A stretch of 64,000 nt of DNA from Microbacterium forte (GTDB lineage Bacteria > Actinomycetota > Actinomycetes > Actinomycetales > Microbacteriaceae), in assembly GCF_031885415.1 (NCBI RefSeq), contig NZ_CP116871.1:62001-126000 (forward strand), in the 5' to 3' direction. Under the pieces are notes generated by a model. It saw only the letters and a list, made by a program, of their open reading frames with translations, ran no database searches and was not told the origin of the DNA. The position numbers were made by a program, and so were the translations under genes. Shown one piece after another: positions 43,118 through 51,968 of the stretch (positions are counted from its first letter, which is position 1; each line of letters opens with the position of its first letter).

Positions 43118-44572
43118 ATGACTACCGCAACGACCGCCCCGGCCACCAAGCAGGTCGCGATCAATGACATCGGATCTGCTGAAGACTTCCTGGCCGCGGT
43201 CGAGAAGACCCTGAAGTTCTTCAACGACGGCGACATCATCGAGGGAACGATCGTCAAGATCGACCGCGATGAGGTCCTCCTCGACGTCGGATACAAGACC
43301 GAGGGTGTCATCCCCTCGCGCGAGCTCTCGATCAAGCACGACGTCGACCCCAACGAGGTCGTCAAGGTCGGCGACGAGGTCGAGGCCCTGGTTCTCCAGA
43401 AGGAGGACAAGGAAGGCCGTCTGATCCTCTCCAAGAAGCGTGCGCAGTACGAGCGCGCCTGGGGAGACGTCGAGAAGATCAAGGAGAACGACGGCGTCGT
43501 CACCGGAACGGTCATCGAGGTCGTCAAGGGTGGACTCATCGTCGACATCGGTCTCCGTGGCTTCCTGCCGGCCTCGCTCATCGAGCTGCGCCGCGTCCGC
43601 GACCTCACGCCGTACCTCGGCCAGGAGATCGAGGCCAAGATCCTCGAGCTCGACAAGAACCGCAACAACGTCGTGCTCAGCCGCCGTGCGCTGCTCGAGC
43701 AGACGCAGTCGGAGTCGCGCACCACGTTCCTGAACAACCTCCACAAGGGTCAGGTCCGCAAGGGTGTCGTGTCGTCGATCGTCAACTTCGGTGCGTTCGT
43801 CGACCTGGGCGGCGTGGACGGCCTCGTGCACGTCTCCGAGCTGTCCTGGAAGCACATCGAGCACGCCTCCGAGGTCGTCGAGGTCGGCCAGGAGGTCACC
43901 GTCGAGATCCTCGAGGTCGACCTCGACCGCGAGCGCGTCTCCCTGTCGCTGAAGGCGACGCAGGAGGACCCGTGGCAGGTCTTCGCCCGCACCCACGCGA
44001 TCGGTCAGGTCACGCCGGGTAAGGTCACCAAGCTCGTTCCGTTCGGTGCGTTCGTTCGCGTCGCAGACGGCATCGAGGGCCTCGTCCACATCTCCGAGCT
44101 CTCCAGCAAGCACGTCGAGCTGGCCGAGCAGGTCGTGTCGGTCGGCGAAGAGGTCTTCGTCAAGGTCATCGACATCGACCTCGAGCGTCGCCGCATCTCG
44201 CTCTCGCTGAAGCAGGCGAACGAGGCCGTCGACGTCAACGGCACCGAGTTCGACCCGGCGCTCTACGGCATGCTCGCCGAGTACGACGAGGCCGGCGAGT
44301 ACAAGTACCCGGAGGGCTTCGACCCCGAGACCGGTGCGTGGAAGGAAGGCTTCGACACCCAGCGCGAGGCATGGGAGCAGGAGTACGCTGCAGCCCAGGC
44401 TCGCTGGGAGGCCCACAAGGCTCAGGTTGCCAAGGCAGCCGAGGCCGAGGCGGCCGCTGGCGACGACTTCGGCGGCCAGGTCTTCTCGAGCGAGGTCGCA
44501 GGCGCGGGCACGCTCGCTGACGACGAGGCTCTCGCCGCTCTGCGCGAGAAGCTCTCGGGCGGCAACGCTTAA
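43118..44572 (+). CDS. rpsA: 30S ribosomal protein S1
   Basis: Binds mRNA on the 30S subunit. It has 484 residues from ATG 43118. Four S1 domains are visible, starting near DGDIIEGTIVKIDRDEVLLDVGYKTEGVIPSRELS, DGVVTGTVIEVVKGGLIVDIGLRGFLPASLI, KGQVRKGVVSSIVNFGAFVDLGGVDGLVHVSELS, and GQVTPGKVTKLVPFGAFVRVADGIEGLVHISELS. This is the usual four-domain form of Gram-positive Actinobacteria, followed by an acidic Ala/Glu-rich tail. With many predicted leaderless messages in this genome, S1 dependence of initiation may be reduced for part of the proteome; that is inference. Confidence 0.98.
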   Translation: MTTATTAPATKQVAINDIGSAEDFLAAVEKTLKFFNDGDIIEGTIVKIDRDEVLLDVGYKTEGVIPSRELSIKHDVDPNEVVKVGDEVEALVLQKEDKEGRLILSKKRAQYERAWGDVEKIKENDGVVTGTVIEVVKGGLIVDIGLRGFLPASLIELRRVRDLTPYLGQEIEAKILELDKNRNNVVLSRRALLEQTQSESRTTFLNNLHKGQVRKGVVSSIVNFGAFVDLGGVDGLVHVSELSWKHIEHASEVVEVGQEVTVEILEVDLDRERVSLSLKATQEDPWQVFARTHAIGQVTPGKVTKLVPFGAFVRVADGIEGLVHISELSSKHVELAEQVVSVGEEVFVKVIDIDLERRRISLSLKQANEAVDVNGTEFDPALYGMLAEYDEAGEYKYPEGFDPETGAWKEGFDTQREAWEQEYAAAQARWEAHKAQVAKAAEAEAAAGDDFGGQVFSSEVAGAGTLADDEALAALREKLSGGNA

Positions 44573-44584
44573 GCATCTCGCTCT

Positions 44585-44620
44585 GAACGGGCCGTCATCC
44601 TTCGGGATGGCGGCCCGTTC
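44585..44620 (+). terminator. rpsA terminator
   Basis: GAACGGGCCGTCATCC, loop TTC, GGGATGGCGGCCCGTTC; a long stem with one bulge, starting 13 bases after the stop. Confidence 0.8.
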
Positions 44621-44658
44621 TGCGTTGTCGTCGCCTGTGGCGGCTACGTGACCGAAAA

Positions 44659-44676
44659 TTACGGCGGCATTCGTAA
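44659..44676. promoter_or_regulatory. inverted repeat upstream of the importer operon
   Basis: TTACG, eight bases, CGTAA, placed 30 bases before the ATG of the first gene. The size and spacing suit a dimeric repressor. No known regulator is assigned. Confidence 0.35.
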
Positions 44677-44705
44677 CATTGCGCGGGCCCCGCCAGCATG
44701 GGGAT

Positions 44706-45557
44706 ATGACATCCCTGCTCGCACACCCGCGCGTCGACGCGTCGGTCGACGACCGCACGGCGCAGTCCGTGCGGTTGCGAGAGGTCGGGCGGAGCTTTCC
44801 GATCGGGCGAGGACGCCGCGATGTTCTCCGCGGAGTCGACATCGAGGTGGCGGCCGGCGAGATCATCGCCGTCGTCGGACCCTCGGGATGCGGCAAGTCG
44901 ACTCTCCTGCGCCTCATCGGCGGACTGGACGCGCCCTCCAGCGGCAGCATCCTGCTCGATGACTCGGGTATCGCGGACGTCGATGAGCGCACCGCTGTCG
45001 CTTTCCAGGAGCCACGGCTTCTGCCCTGGAGGACGATCTCGCAGAACGTCGAGCTCGGCCTTCCGCGGGGCACGGCACGCCGAGACGGTCGCGAACGCGT
45101 GCGCGAGCTGCTCGAACTGGTCGGCCTCGAACAGGCAGCTGATCAGCGCCCGCGCGAAGTGTCAGGCGGTATGGCGCAGCGTGCCTCGCTCGCACGCGCC
45201 CTCGCTCGGAACCCCGGAGTGCTGCTGCTGGATGAGCCGTTCGGCGCGCTCGACGCCCTCACCCGCCTGCGGATGCACGATCTGCTGCTGAAGATCCACG
45301 CGGCAGAACCCACCACCGTCCTCCTCGTCACGCACGATGTCGAAGAGGCCCTCTACTTGGCTGACCGCGTGCTGCTGCTGCGCACACTCGACGCCGACGC
45401 CGCCACGGATGCGCGCTCGATCGTGCGCACGATCACCGTGCCGGGCATCCGCCCCCGCGACCGCGCCGATCGCGGTCTCGCGGACCTCCGCGCCGAGCTC
45501 CTCGAAGGACTCGGCGTCGACACCCACCACCGCACCGCCACCGAGGAGACCCGATGA
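44706..45557 (+). CDS. ABC transporter ATP-binding protein, nitrate/sulfonate/taurine type
   Basis: ATPase of an importer resembling SsuB/TauB. It has 283 residues from ATG 44706. Walker A is VVGPSGCGKSTLLRLIGGLD, the Q-loop is FQEPRLLPWRTISQNVELGL (the EPRLLPW form is typical of the sulfonate/taurine group), the signature is EVSGGMAQRASLARALA, Walker B is GVLLLDEPFGALDALTR, and the H-loop is LLVTHDVEEALYLADR. The substrate-binding lipoprotein gene overlaps its stop by 4 bases. First gene of a six-gene coupled operon running to 51336. Confidence 0.93.
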   Translation: MTSLLAHPRVDASVDDRTAQSVRLREVGRSFPIGRGRRDVLRGVDIEVAAGEIIAVVGPSGCGKSTLLRLIGGLDAPSSGSILLDDSGIADVDERTAVAFQEPRLLPWRTISQNVELGLPRGTARRDGRERVRELLELVGLEQAADQRPREVSGGMAQRASLARALARNPGVLLLDEPFGALDALTRLRMHDLLLKIHAAEPTTVLLVTHDVEEALYLADRVLLLRTLDADAATDARSIVRTITVPGIRPRDRADRGLADLRAELLEGLGVDTHHRTATEETR

Positions 45558-46600
45558 GCACCATCACCCGCCGAATCATCCCTGCGATCGCTGTCGCCGG
45601 AACGATGATGCTCGTCGCCACCGGGTGCGTCGCCGGTGAGAACGCCACGGCCTCCGACGCGTCGAAGGATGACGCCGCCGCGGCCGGCGAGTGGTCTTCC
45701 GACACCCTGTCGATCGACTTCGCCACCTACAACCCCCTGAGCCTGGTGATCCGCGACCAGGGCATCCTCGAGGAGATCCTGGGTGACGACGTCGACGTCG
45801 AGTGGGTGCAGTCCGCCGGCTCCAACAAGGCCAACGAGCTGCTGCGCTCCGGCTCGATCGATGTGGGATCGACCGCGGGTTCCGCCGCGCTCCTCGCCCG
45901 TGCCAACGGATCGCCCATTCAGGTCATCGACATCTTCTCGCAGCCGGAGTGGTCGGCGATCGTCGTCGGACCCGACAGCGACATCACCGCGGTCGAGGAT
46001 CTCGCGGGCAAGTCGGTCGCTGCGACGAAGGGCACGGACCCCTACTTCTTCCTGCTGCAGTCCCTCGAGGAAGCAGGGCTCTCGGTCGACGACGTCGAGG
46101 TGCAGAACCTCCAGCACGCCGACGGACGTGCAGCGCTCGACGGTGGATCGGTCGACGCCTGGGCCGGACTCGACCCGATCATGGCCGCGGCCGAGGTGGA
46201 GTCCGGCGACCAGCTCATCTATCGCAACGTCGACTTCAACACCTACGGATTCCTGAACGCCACCGAGGACTTCATCGAGAACCACGCCGACCTCGCCCAG
46301 GCCGTCGTCGACGCGTACGAGCAGGCACGCGAGTGGGCGCTCGAGAACCCCGACGAGACCGCCGCGCTGCTGGCCGAGGTCGCGGGCATCGACATCGAGG
46401 TCGCGAAGACCGTCATCACCGAGCGCTCGAACCTCGATGTGAGCGGCATCCCAGGAGACGACCAGGTCGCGGTGCTCGAGAAGATCGCTCCCGTGCTCGT
46501 CGACTCCGGTGATGTCCAGGGCGGCGAGGACTCGGTCGACAAGGCGCTGGACTCGATCGTGAACGCCACCTTCGCAGAGAAGGCGGTCGGAGGCGAGTGA
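45554..46600 (+). CDS. ABC importer substrate-binding lipoprotein (SsuA/TauA/NrtA-like)
   Basis: A 348-residue extracytoplasmic binding protein. The signal peptide MSTITRRIIPAIAVAGTMMLVATGC ends in a lipobox with C25. The mature part starts with an Ala/Asp-rich linker, then LSIDFATYNPLSLVIRDQGILEE, the ligand-loop segments VQSAGSNKANELLRSGSIDVGSTAGSAALLARANGSPIQVI and VEDLAGKSVAATKGTDPYFFLLQSLEEAGL typical of the SsuA/NMT1 group. The ligand is not determinable from sequence; linkage to metY favours a sulfur compound. Confidence 0.9.
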   Translation: MSTITRRIIPAIAVAGTMMLVATGCVAGENATASDASKDDAAAAGEWSSDTLSIDFATYNPLSLVIRDQGILEEILGDDVDVEWVQSAGSNKANELLRSGSIDVGSTAGSAALLARANGSPIQVIDIFSQPEWSAIVVGPDSDITAVEDLAGKSVAATKGTDPYFFLLQSLEEAGLSVDDVEVQNLQHADGRAALDGGSVDAWAGLDPIMAAAEVESGDQLIYRNVDFNTYGFLNATEDFIENHADLAQAVVDAYEQAREWALENPDETAALLAEVAGIDIEVAKTVITERSNLDVSGIPGDDQVAVLEKIAPVLVDSGDVQGGEDSVDKALDSIVNATFAEKAVGGE

Positions 46601-47451
46601 CCGACCAGACGGTGGTGGTCCCCGCCGACGCACGTGAGGCGCTCGACGCCGCTCGAGGTGTCCGTCGGCGGCCCGAGGTGGGCGCGCGGCATGCGTGGGA
46701 CCGTCCGGCGGTGCGGATCGCCGGCGGGTTCCTGCTGCCTGTCCTCATCCTCATCGCGTGGCAGGTCGTGACGACCACCGGAGTCGTCGCGCCCTACCTG
46801 CTGCCGTCTCCGGATTCCGTCTTCGCTGCCGGTGTCGAGCTGGCCGAGCGGGGGCTGCTCTGGACGCACATCGCGATCTCGGTGCAGCGCGTGCTGCTCG
46901 GCTTCGCGATCGGATCAGTGATCGGCCTCGCGATCGCGGGGATCGTCGGGCTCTCGAGGATAGGCGACGTGCTGCTCAGCCCGACGCTCTCGGCAGTCCG
47001 TGCGGTCCCGTCCCTGGCCTGGGTGCCGCTGCTCATCCTCTGGATGCAGATCGGTGAGGAGTCGAAGGTGACGCTGATCGCGATCGGCGCCTTCTTCCCC
47101 GTCTACACCACGGTCGCGTCGGCGCTCCGCCATGTCGATCCACTCCTGGTCGAGGCCGGGCGCTCGTTCAGCCTCCGCGGATGGTCGCTGTTCCGCACCG
47201 TGCAGCTGCCCGCTGTCGTGCCGTCGGTCGTCGCAGGTCTCCGACTCGCTCTCGCGCAGGCCTGGCTGTTCCTCGTCGCTGCGGAGCTCATCGCCTCGTC
47301 GATGGGGCTCGGGTTCCTGCTCACGGACTCGCAGAACAGCGGACGCGTCGACAGGATCATCCTGTCGATCGTCCTGCTCGCGCTTCTCGGCACGATCACG
47401 AACGCTCTTCTCGTGCTGGTCGAGAAGTATCTGCTCAGACGGTGGGTGTGA
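46597..47451 (+). CDS. ABC importer permease (SsuC/TauC-like)
   Basis: A 284-residue inner-membrane permease with about six hydrophobic segments. The coupling loop is EAGRSFSLRGWSLFRTVQLPAVVPSVVAGLRLALAQAWLFLVAAELI, the EAA motif of the sulfonate/nitrate permease family. SVQRVLLGFAIGSVIGLAIAGIVGLSRIGD and AVPSLAWVPLLILWMQIGEESKV are also typical. The GTG start overlaps the binding-protein stop by 4 bases. The acs gene starts 2 bases after its stop. Confidence 0.93.
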   Translation: MTDQTVVVPADAREALDAARGVRRRPEVGARHAWDRPAVRIAGGFLLPVLILIAWQVVTTTGVVAPYLLPSPDSVFAAGVELAERGLLWTHIAISVQRVLLGFAIGSVIGLAIAGIVGLSRIGDVLLSPTLSAVRAVPSLAWVPLLILWMQIGEESKVTLIAIGAFFPVYTTVASALRHVDPLLVEAGRSFSLRGWSLFRTVQLPAVVPSVVAGLRLALAQAWLFLVAAELIASSMGLGFLLTDSQNSGRVDRIILSIVLLALLGTITNALLVLVEKYLLRRWV

Positions 47452-47453
47452 CC

Positions 47454-49451
47454 GTGACGGAAGCTCGTCTGCATGAGACCCGCACCTACTCGGCGCCTGC
47501 CGGGTTCGCTGCGACGGCGAACGTGACTGCTGAGGCGTACGCGCGGGCGGCGTCCGACCCGACACTGTTCTGGGAGCAGGCGGCCGAGCGGCTCGACTGG
47601 GCCGAGCCCTGGCACACGGCTCACGAATGGGATCCGCCCGTGGGGGATGCGGTTCCCGCCGCACGATGGTTCGTCGGTGGACAGCTCAACGTCGCGTACA
47701 ACTGCGTCGACCGCCACGTCGAGGCCGGGCGCGGCGACAAGGTCGCGCTGCACTTCGAGGGCGAGCCCGGCGACCGCATCGCCGTGACATACTCCGACCT
47801 CCAGGACAGGGTCTCGCGTGCGGCCAACGCGCTCATCGCACTCGGCATCCGACCGGGCGACCGCGTCGTTATCTACCTCCCGGTGCTGATCGAGACGGTC
47901 GTGATCACCCTCGCCTGCGCGCGTGTCGGAGCCGTGCACTCACTGGTGTTCGGCGGGTTCTCCGCCGAGGCGGTGCGGTTCCGGCTCGCGGACACCGGCG
48001 CAAAGCTGCTCGTGACGAGCGACGGCCAGTTCCGCCGGGGCACCGCCACCGAGGTCAAGTCGACGGCCGACACCGCTGCCGATGATCTTCCCGACCTCGA
48101 GCACGTCCTCGTGCTCCGGCGTACCGGACAGGACGTCCCGTGGACGGAAGGGCGCGACGTGTGGTGGCACGACGTCGTCGACACCGCCTCCTCCCGGCAT
48201 GAGCCCGACGCATTCGATGCCGAGCATCCGCTCTTCATCATCTACACGTCAGGCACCACGGGGAAGCCGAAGGGGCTCGTCCACACCTCGGGCGGGTACC
48301 TCACGCACGCGAGTTGGGCGCACTGGGCTCACTTCGACGCGAAACCCGACGACGTGCACTGGTGCACGGCGGATCTCGCGTGGGTGACGGCCCACACGTA
48401 CGAGATCTACGGCCCGCTCTCGAACGGGCTGACGCAGGTCATCTACGAGGGGACGCCGGACACGCCGAACCGCGAACGCCATCTCGAGATCATCGAGCGC
48501 TACGGCGTGACCGTCTACTACACCGCCCCCACGCTCATCCGCACCTTCATGACGTGGTTCGGCGCAGAGCTGCCGCAGGGGCACGACCTCAGGACGCTGC
48601 GTCTGCTCGGAACGGTCGGGGAAGCGATCAACCCCGAAGCCTGGATCTGGTTCCGTCGCAATTTCGGGCGCGACGAGCTCCCGGTGGTCGACACCTGGTG
48701 GCAGTCCGAGACCGGAGCAGCGATGATTGCGCCTCTTCCGGGAGTGACGACGCTCAAGCCCGGCTCTGCATCCGTGCCGCTGCCCGGGATCGACGCGACC
48801 GTCGTCGACGCGAACGGCGATGAGGTCGCGCCCGGAAGATCCGGAACGCTCGTGGTGCGGCGCCCGTGGCCGGGAATGGCGCGGACCGTGTGGGGCAACC
48901 CGCAGCGCTACCGCGATGCGTACTGGTCGGCGTATGCCGGACACGGCGAGCACGGCGGATACTATGTCGCCGGCGATGGGGCGACGCGTGATGCCGACGG
49001 CTACATCTGGATCCTCGGTCGTCTCGACGACGTCGTGAACGTGTCCGGCCACAGGCTCTCGACGATCGAGATCGAATCCGCGCTCGTGGCCCACGACACG
49101 GTGGGGGAGGCCGGTACCGCAGGCGTCTCCGATCCGGTCACCGGGCAGGCCGTGGTCGCGTTCGTCACCGCATCAGGACGCGCGGAGGTCTCGACCTCGC
49201 AGCTGCGAGGACAGGTCGCCACGGCGATCGGCCCCGTCGCCAAGCCGAAGCACATCGTCGTGGTCCCCGACCTCCCCAAGACGCGCTCCGGCAAGATCAT
49301 GCGGCGGCTGCTCGCACAGCTGTGGGAAGCCGAGCAGGATCGCCGCGCCGGACGAGCACCCGCCCCGCTCGGGGACACGACATCTCTCCAGAACCCGTGG
49401 GCCGTCGACGACATCGCCGCCGTGCTCGAGACCGCTGAACTGAGGACATGA
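47454..49451 (+). CDS. acsA: acetyl-CoA synthetase
   Basis: AMP-forming acyl-CoA synthetase; makes acetyl-CoA from acetate, ATP and CoA. It has 665 residues from GTG 47454 (GGTGGG 7 bases upstream; GTG 47448 is an alternative). Motifs: GDRVVIYLPVLIETVVITLACARVGAVHSLVFGGFSAEAVRFRL, the P-loop YTSGTTGKPKG at 264-274, DTWWQSETGA whose tryptophans restrict the acyl pocket to C2/C3, YVAGDGATRDADGYIWILGRLDDVVNVSGHRLS, and PKTRSGKIMRR with catalytic K614, the site acetylated in other bacteria. It stands between the importer and metY, overlapping metY by 4 bases. Acetate is the best-supported substrate; propionate or a short acyl acid is possible. Confidence 0.92.
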   Translation: MTEARLHETRTYSAPAGFAATANVTAEAYARAASDPTLFWEQAAERLDWAEPWHTAHEWDPPVGDAVPAARWFVGGQLNVAYNCVDRHVEAGRGDKVALHFEGEPGDRIAVTYSDLQDRVSRAANALIALGIRPGDRVVIYLPVLIETVVITLACARVGAVHSLVFGGFSAEAVRFRLADTGAKLLVTSDGQFRRGTATEVKSTADTAADDLPDLEHVLVLRRTGQDVPWTEGRDVWWHDVVDTASSRHEPDAFDAEHPLFIIYTSGTTGKPKGLVHTSGGYLTHASWAHWAHFDAKPDDVHWCTADLAWVTAHTYEIYGPLSNGLTQVIYEGTPDTPNRERHLEIIERYGVTVYYTAPTLIRTFMTWFGAELPQGHDLRTLRLLGTVGEAINPEAWIWFRRNFGRDELPVVDTWWQSETGAAMIAPLPGVTTLKPGSASVPLPGIDATVVDANGDEVAPGRSGTLVVRRPWPGMARTVWGNPQRYRDAYWSAYAGHGEHGGYYVAGDGATRDADGYIWILGRLDDVVNVSGHRLSTIEIESALVAHDTVGEAGTAGVSDPVTGQAVVAFVTASGRAEVSTSQLRGQVATAIGPVAKPKHIVVVPDLPKTRSGKIMRRLLAQLWEAEQDRRAGRAPAPLGDTTSLQNPWAVDDIAAVLETAELRT

Positions 49452-50755
49452 TGACGGAAGAACACCGCTTCGGCTTTCGCACGAGGGCTCTCCACGCCGG
49501 CGGCACTCCCGATGCCGCGACGGGTGCCCGCGCCGTGCCGATCTACCAGACGACCTCCTTCGTCTTCGAGGATGCGACGGATGCCGGCAACCTCTTCGCG
49601 CTGCAGAAGTACGGCAACATCTACTCGCGCATCGGCAACCCCACCGTCGCTGCGCTCGAAGAACGGCTGGCATCGCTCGAGGGCGGGATCGGCGCGGTCG
49701 CGACGGCATCCGGCATGAGCGCGGAGTTCATCACGTTCGCCGCGCTCGTCGGAGCCGGTGACCACGTGGTGGCCTCCGCCCAGCTGTACGGAGGCACGGT
49801 GACGCAGCTCGACGTGACGCTGCGCCGGTTCGGCGTGCAGACGACCTTCGTCGCATCCACCGACCCCGCCGACTACGCCGCCGCGATCCGCCCCGAGACC
49901 AAGGTCGTCTACGTGGAGATGATCGGCAACCCGTCGGGTGAGATCGCCGACATCGAAGGCCTCGCGGAGGTCGCGCATGCCGCCGGTGTGCCGCTCGTCG
50001 TCGACGCGACCCTCGCCACTCCGTACCTCGCACGGCCGCTCGAGCACGGCGCCGACATCGTCATCCACTCGGTGACGAAGTTCCTCGGTGGCCACGGCAC
50101 CACACTCGGCGGCGTCGTGATCGAGAAGGGCACCTTCGACTGGGGCAACGGACGGTTCCCGCAGATGACAGAGCCCGTCGAGTCCTACGGCGGCATCAAA
50201 TGGTGGGACAACTTCGGCGAGTACGGGTTCCTCACCAAGCTCCGCACCGAGCAGCTTCGTGACATCGGTCCGGCGCTCAGCCCGCAGTCGGCGTTCAACC
50301 TCCTGCAGGGAGTCGAGACGCTGCCGCAGCGCATCGACGCGCACCTCGCGAACGCGCGGGTCGTCGCCGAGTGGCTCGACTCGGACCCCCGGGTCGAGTA
50401 CGTGACCTGGGCGGGCCTGGCTCATCACCCGCACCATGAGCGCGCTGCGAAGTACCTGCCGCTCGGCCCTGGGTCGGTGTTCGCCTTCGGAGTGAGGGCC
50501 GATGACGGCCGTGCCGCGGGGGAGACCCTGATCGAGAACCTCCAGCTCGCGTCCCATCTCGCGAACATCGGCGATGCGCGCACGCTCGTGATCCACCCGG
50601 CATCCACCACCCATCGTCAGCTCACGGAACAGCAGCTCGTCGCCGCGGGCGTGCGCCCTGACCTCATCCGCATCTCGGTGGGTCTCGAGGACGCCGAAGA
50701 CATCATCTGGGATCTCGATCAGGCCCTCACGACAGCGACAGGAGCGACCCGATGA
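49448..50755 (+). CDS. metY: O-acetylhomoserine sulfhydrylase
   Basis: PLP enzyme that uses sulfide (or methanethiol) and O-acetylhomoserine to form homocysteine (or methionine). The 435-residue length fits the MetY type, longer than cystathionine synthases. Motifs: FRTRALHAGGTPDAATGARAVPIYQTTSFVFEDA, YSRIGNPTVAALEERLASLEGG, DATLATPYLARPLEHGADIVIHSVTKFLGGHGTTLGGVVIEKG with PLP lysine K211, and VLIRISVGLEDAEDIIWDL-like C-terminus (LIRISVGLEDAEDI). It overlaps acsA by 4 bases and the CoA-binding gene by 4 bases. Confidence 0.95.
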   Translation: MMTEEHRFGFRTRALHAGGTPDAATGARAVPIYQTTSFVFEDATDAGNLFALQKYGNIYSRIGNPTVAALEERLASLEGGIGAVATASGMSAEFITFAALVGAGDHVVASAQLYGGTVTQLDVTLRRFGVQTTFVASTDPADYAAAIRPETKVVYVEMIGNPSGEIADIEGLAEVAHAAGVPLVVDATLATPYLARPLEHGADIVIHSVTKFLGGHGTTLGGVVIEKGTFDWGNGRFPQMTEPVESYGGIKWWDNFGEYGFLTKLRTEQLRDIGPALSPQSAFNLLQGVETLPQRIDAHLANARVVAEWLDSDPRVEYVTWAGLAHHPHHERAAKYLPLGPGSVFAFGVRADDGRAAGETLIENLQLASHLANIGDARTLVIHPASTTHRQLTEQQLVAAGVRPDLIRISVGLEDAEDIIWDLDQALTTATGATR

Positions 50756-51336
50756 GCGGAATCGAGACCACGGGCGCTGAGGCTTGCGCGCTTCCGACTG
50801 CGCAGGACATCGCATCCTGCGCGCTCCCCGGGTCCTCGCCGGCGCAGCCCGACCGCACCTGGATCGGACCCGGTCAGCAGGAGCGCTTCAGCATCCTCCG
50901 GCGCGCGAGATCCGTCGCCATCGTCGGTGCGTCGAACAACCCTGCGCGGGCGTCGTACTTCGTGGCGACCTATCTGCTCTCCAGCACCGCGTATGACGTG
51001 TACCTCGTCAACCCGCGGGAGGCGGAGATCCTCGGACAGCCGGTCTACGCCTCACTTGCAGACCTGCCTGTGGTGCCCGACATCGTCGACGTGTTCCGCC
51101 GGCACGACGACCTGCCGGGGGTGGCCCAGGAGGCGATCGAGGCCGGCGCGCACACGCTCTGGCTGCAGCTGGGTTCATGGAACGAGGATGCCGCAGCGAT
51201 CGCCGAGGGGGCGGGGCTCTCGGTGGTGATGGATCGGTGCATCAAGATCGAGCATGCCCGGTTCCATGGAGGGCTCCACCTCGCCGGATTCGACACCGGG
51301 GTCATCAGCTCGCGTCGGCAGCTGCTGGCGCGATGA
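50752..51336 (+). CDS. CoA-binding domain protein (YccU-like)
   Basis: A 194-residue protein with a Rossmann-type CoA-binding domain: RSVAIVGASNNPARASYFVATYLLSSTAYDVYLVNPREAEILGQPVYASLADLPVVPDIVDVFRRHDDLPGVAQEAIEAGAHTLWLQLGSWNEDAA, then VVMDRCIKIEHARF with a conserved Cys/His pair. The domain is related to the CoA-binding half of ADP-forming acyl-CoA synthetases but has no ligase domain. Homologues are frequently adjacent to metY; their function is not established. Its ATG overlaps the metY stop. Last gene of the operon. Confidence 0.9.
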   Translation: MSGIETTGAEACALPTAQDIASCALPGSSPAQPDRTWIGPGQQERFSILRRARSVAIVGASNNPARASYFVATYLLSSTAYDVYLVNPREAEILGQPVYASLADLPVVPDIVDVFRRHDDLPGVAQEAIEAGAHTLWLQLGSWNEDAAAIAEGAGLSVVMDRCIKIEHARFHGGLHLAGFDTGVISSRRQLLAR

Positions 51337-51356
51337 CCCGAGCTCGCGGTCGAGCC

Positions 51357-51362
51357 TAGACT
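51357..51362 (+). promoter_or_regulatory. -10 element 6 nt before the coaE ATG
   Basis: TAGACT, spacer GGCGAG, ATG at 51369. It lies in the 32-base gap after the CoA-binding gene, so coaE probably starts its own transcript. Confidence 0.55.
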
Positions 51363-51368
51363 GGCGAG

Positions 51369-51968
51369 ATGCCTCTCATCGCTCTCACCGGCGGCATCGC
51401 CTCGGGCAAGTCGACCATCGCGCGACGACTCGCAGAACTCGGAGCGGTCGTCGTCGACGCCGATCAGATCGTGCGCGACGTGCAGGCGCCAGGCTCTGCG
51501 GTGCTGGCACGGATCGAGGACGTCTTCGGCGCCGATGTCATCGACGCGGACGGCGCACTCGACCGGGCTGCCCTGGGCGCCAAGGTGTTCGGCGATCCCG
51601 AGCAGCTGGCGCGGCTGAACGCGATCGTCCACCCCGCGGTGCGTGCCGAGTCGCAGCGTCGATTCGAGGAGGCCGCCTCCGCCGGTCCCGAGACCGTCGT
51701 CGTGTACGACGTCCCGCTCCTGGTCGAGGCGCGGGTCGATGACCCGTGGGATCTGATCGTCGTGGCCCATGCGCCGGCGGACGAGCGCAGGCGGCGGCTC
51801 GTCGAGCTGCGCGGCATGGCGGAGCAGGCGGCCCAGGAACGGATCGACGCGCAGGTGTCCGACGAGCGTCGGCTCGCGATCGCCGACGAGGTCATCGAAA
51901 CCTCAGGTTCACTGGAGGAGACGATCCGGCAGACCGACGCCCTGTGGGAGCGGATCCGCTCGTCGTGA
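51369..51968 (+). CDS. coaE: dephospho-CoA kinase
   Basis: Last step of CoA synthesis. It has 199 residues. The P-loop is MPLIALTGGIASGKSTIARRLAELG (GGIASGKST, residues 8-16), followed by VVDADQIVRDVQAPGSAVL, LNAIVHPAVRAESQRRFEEA, VVYDVPLLVEARVDDPWDLIVVAHA and a lid region with arginines (ERRRRLVELRGMAEQAAQERIDAQ). Length and motifs are normal. It follows the acsA-metY-CoA-binding operon and precedes uvrB, a frequent actinobacterial order. The broken MFS gene overlaps its stop by 4 bases. Confidence 0.96.
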   Translation: MPLIALTGGIASGKSTIARRLAELGAVVVDADQIVRDVQAPGSAVLARIEDVFGADVIDADGALDRAALGAKVFGDPEQLARLNAIVHPAVRAESQRRFEEAASAGPETVVVYDVPLLVEARVDDPWDLIVVAHAPADERRRRLVELRGMAEQAAQERIDAQVSDERRLAIADEVIETSGSLEETIRQTDALWERIRSS

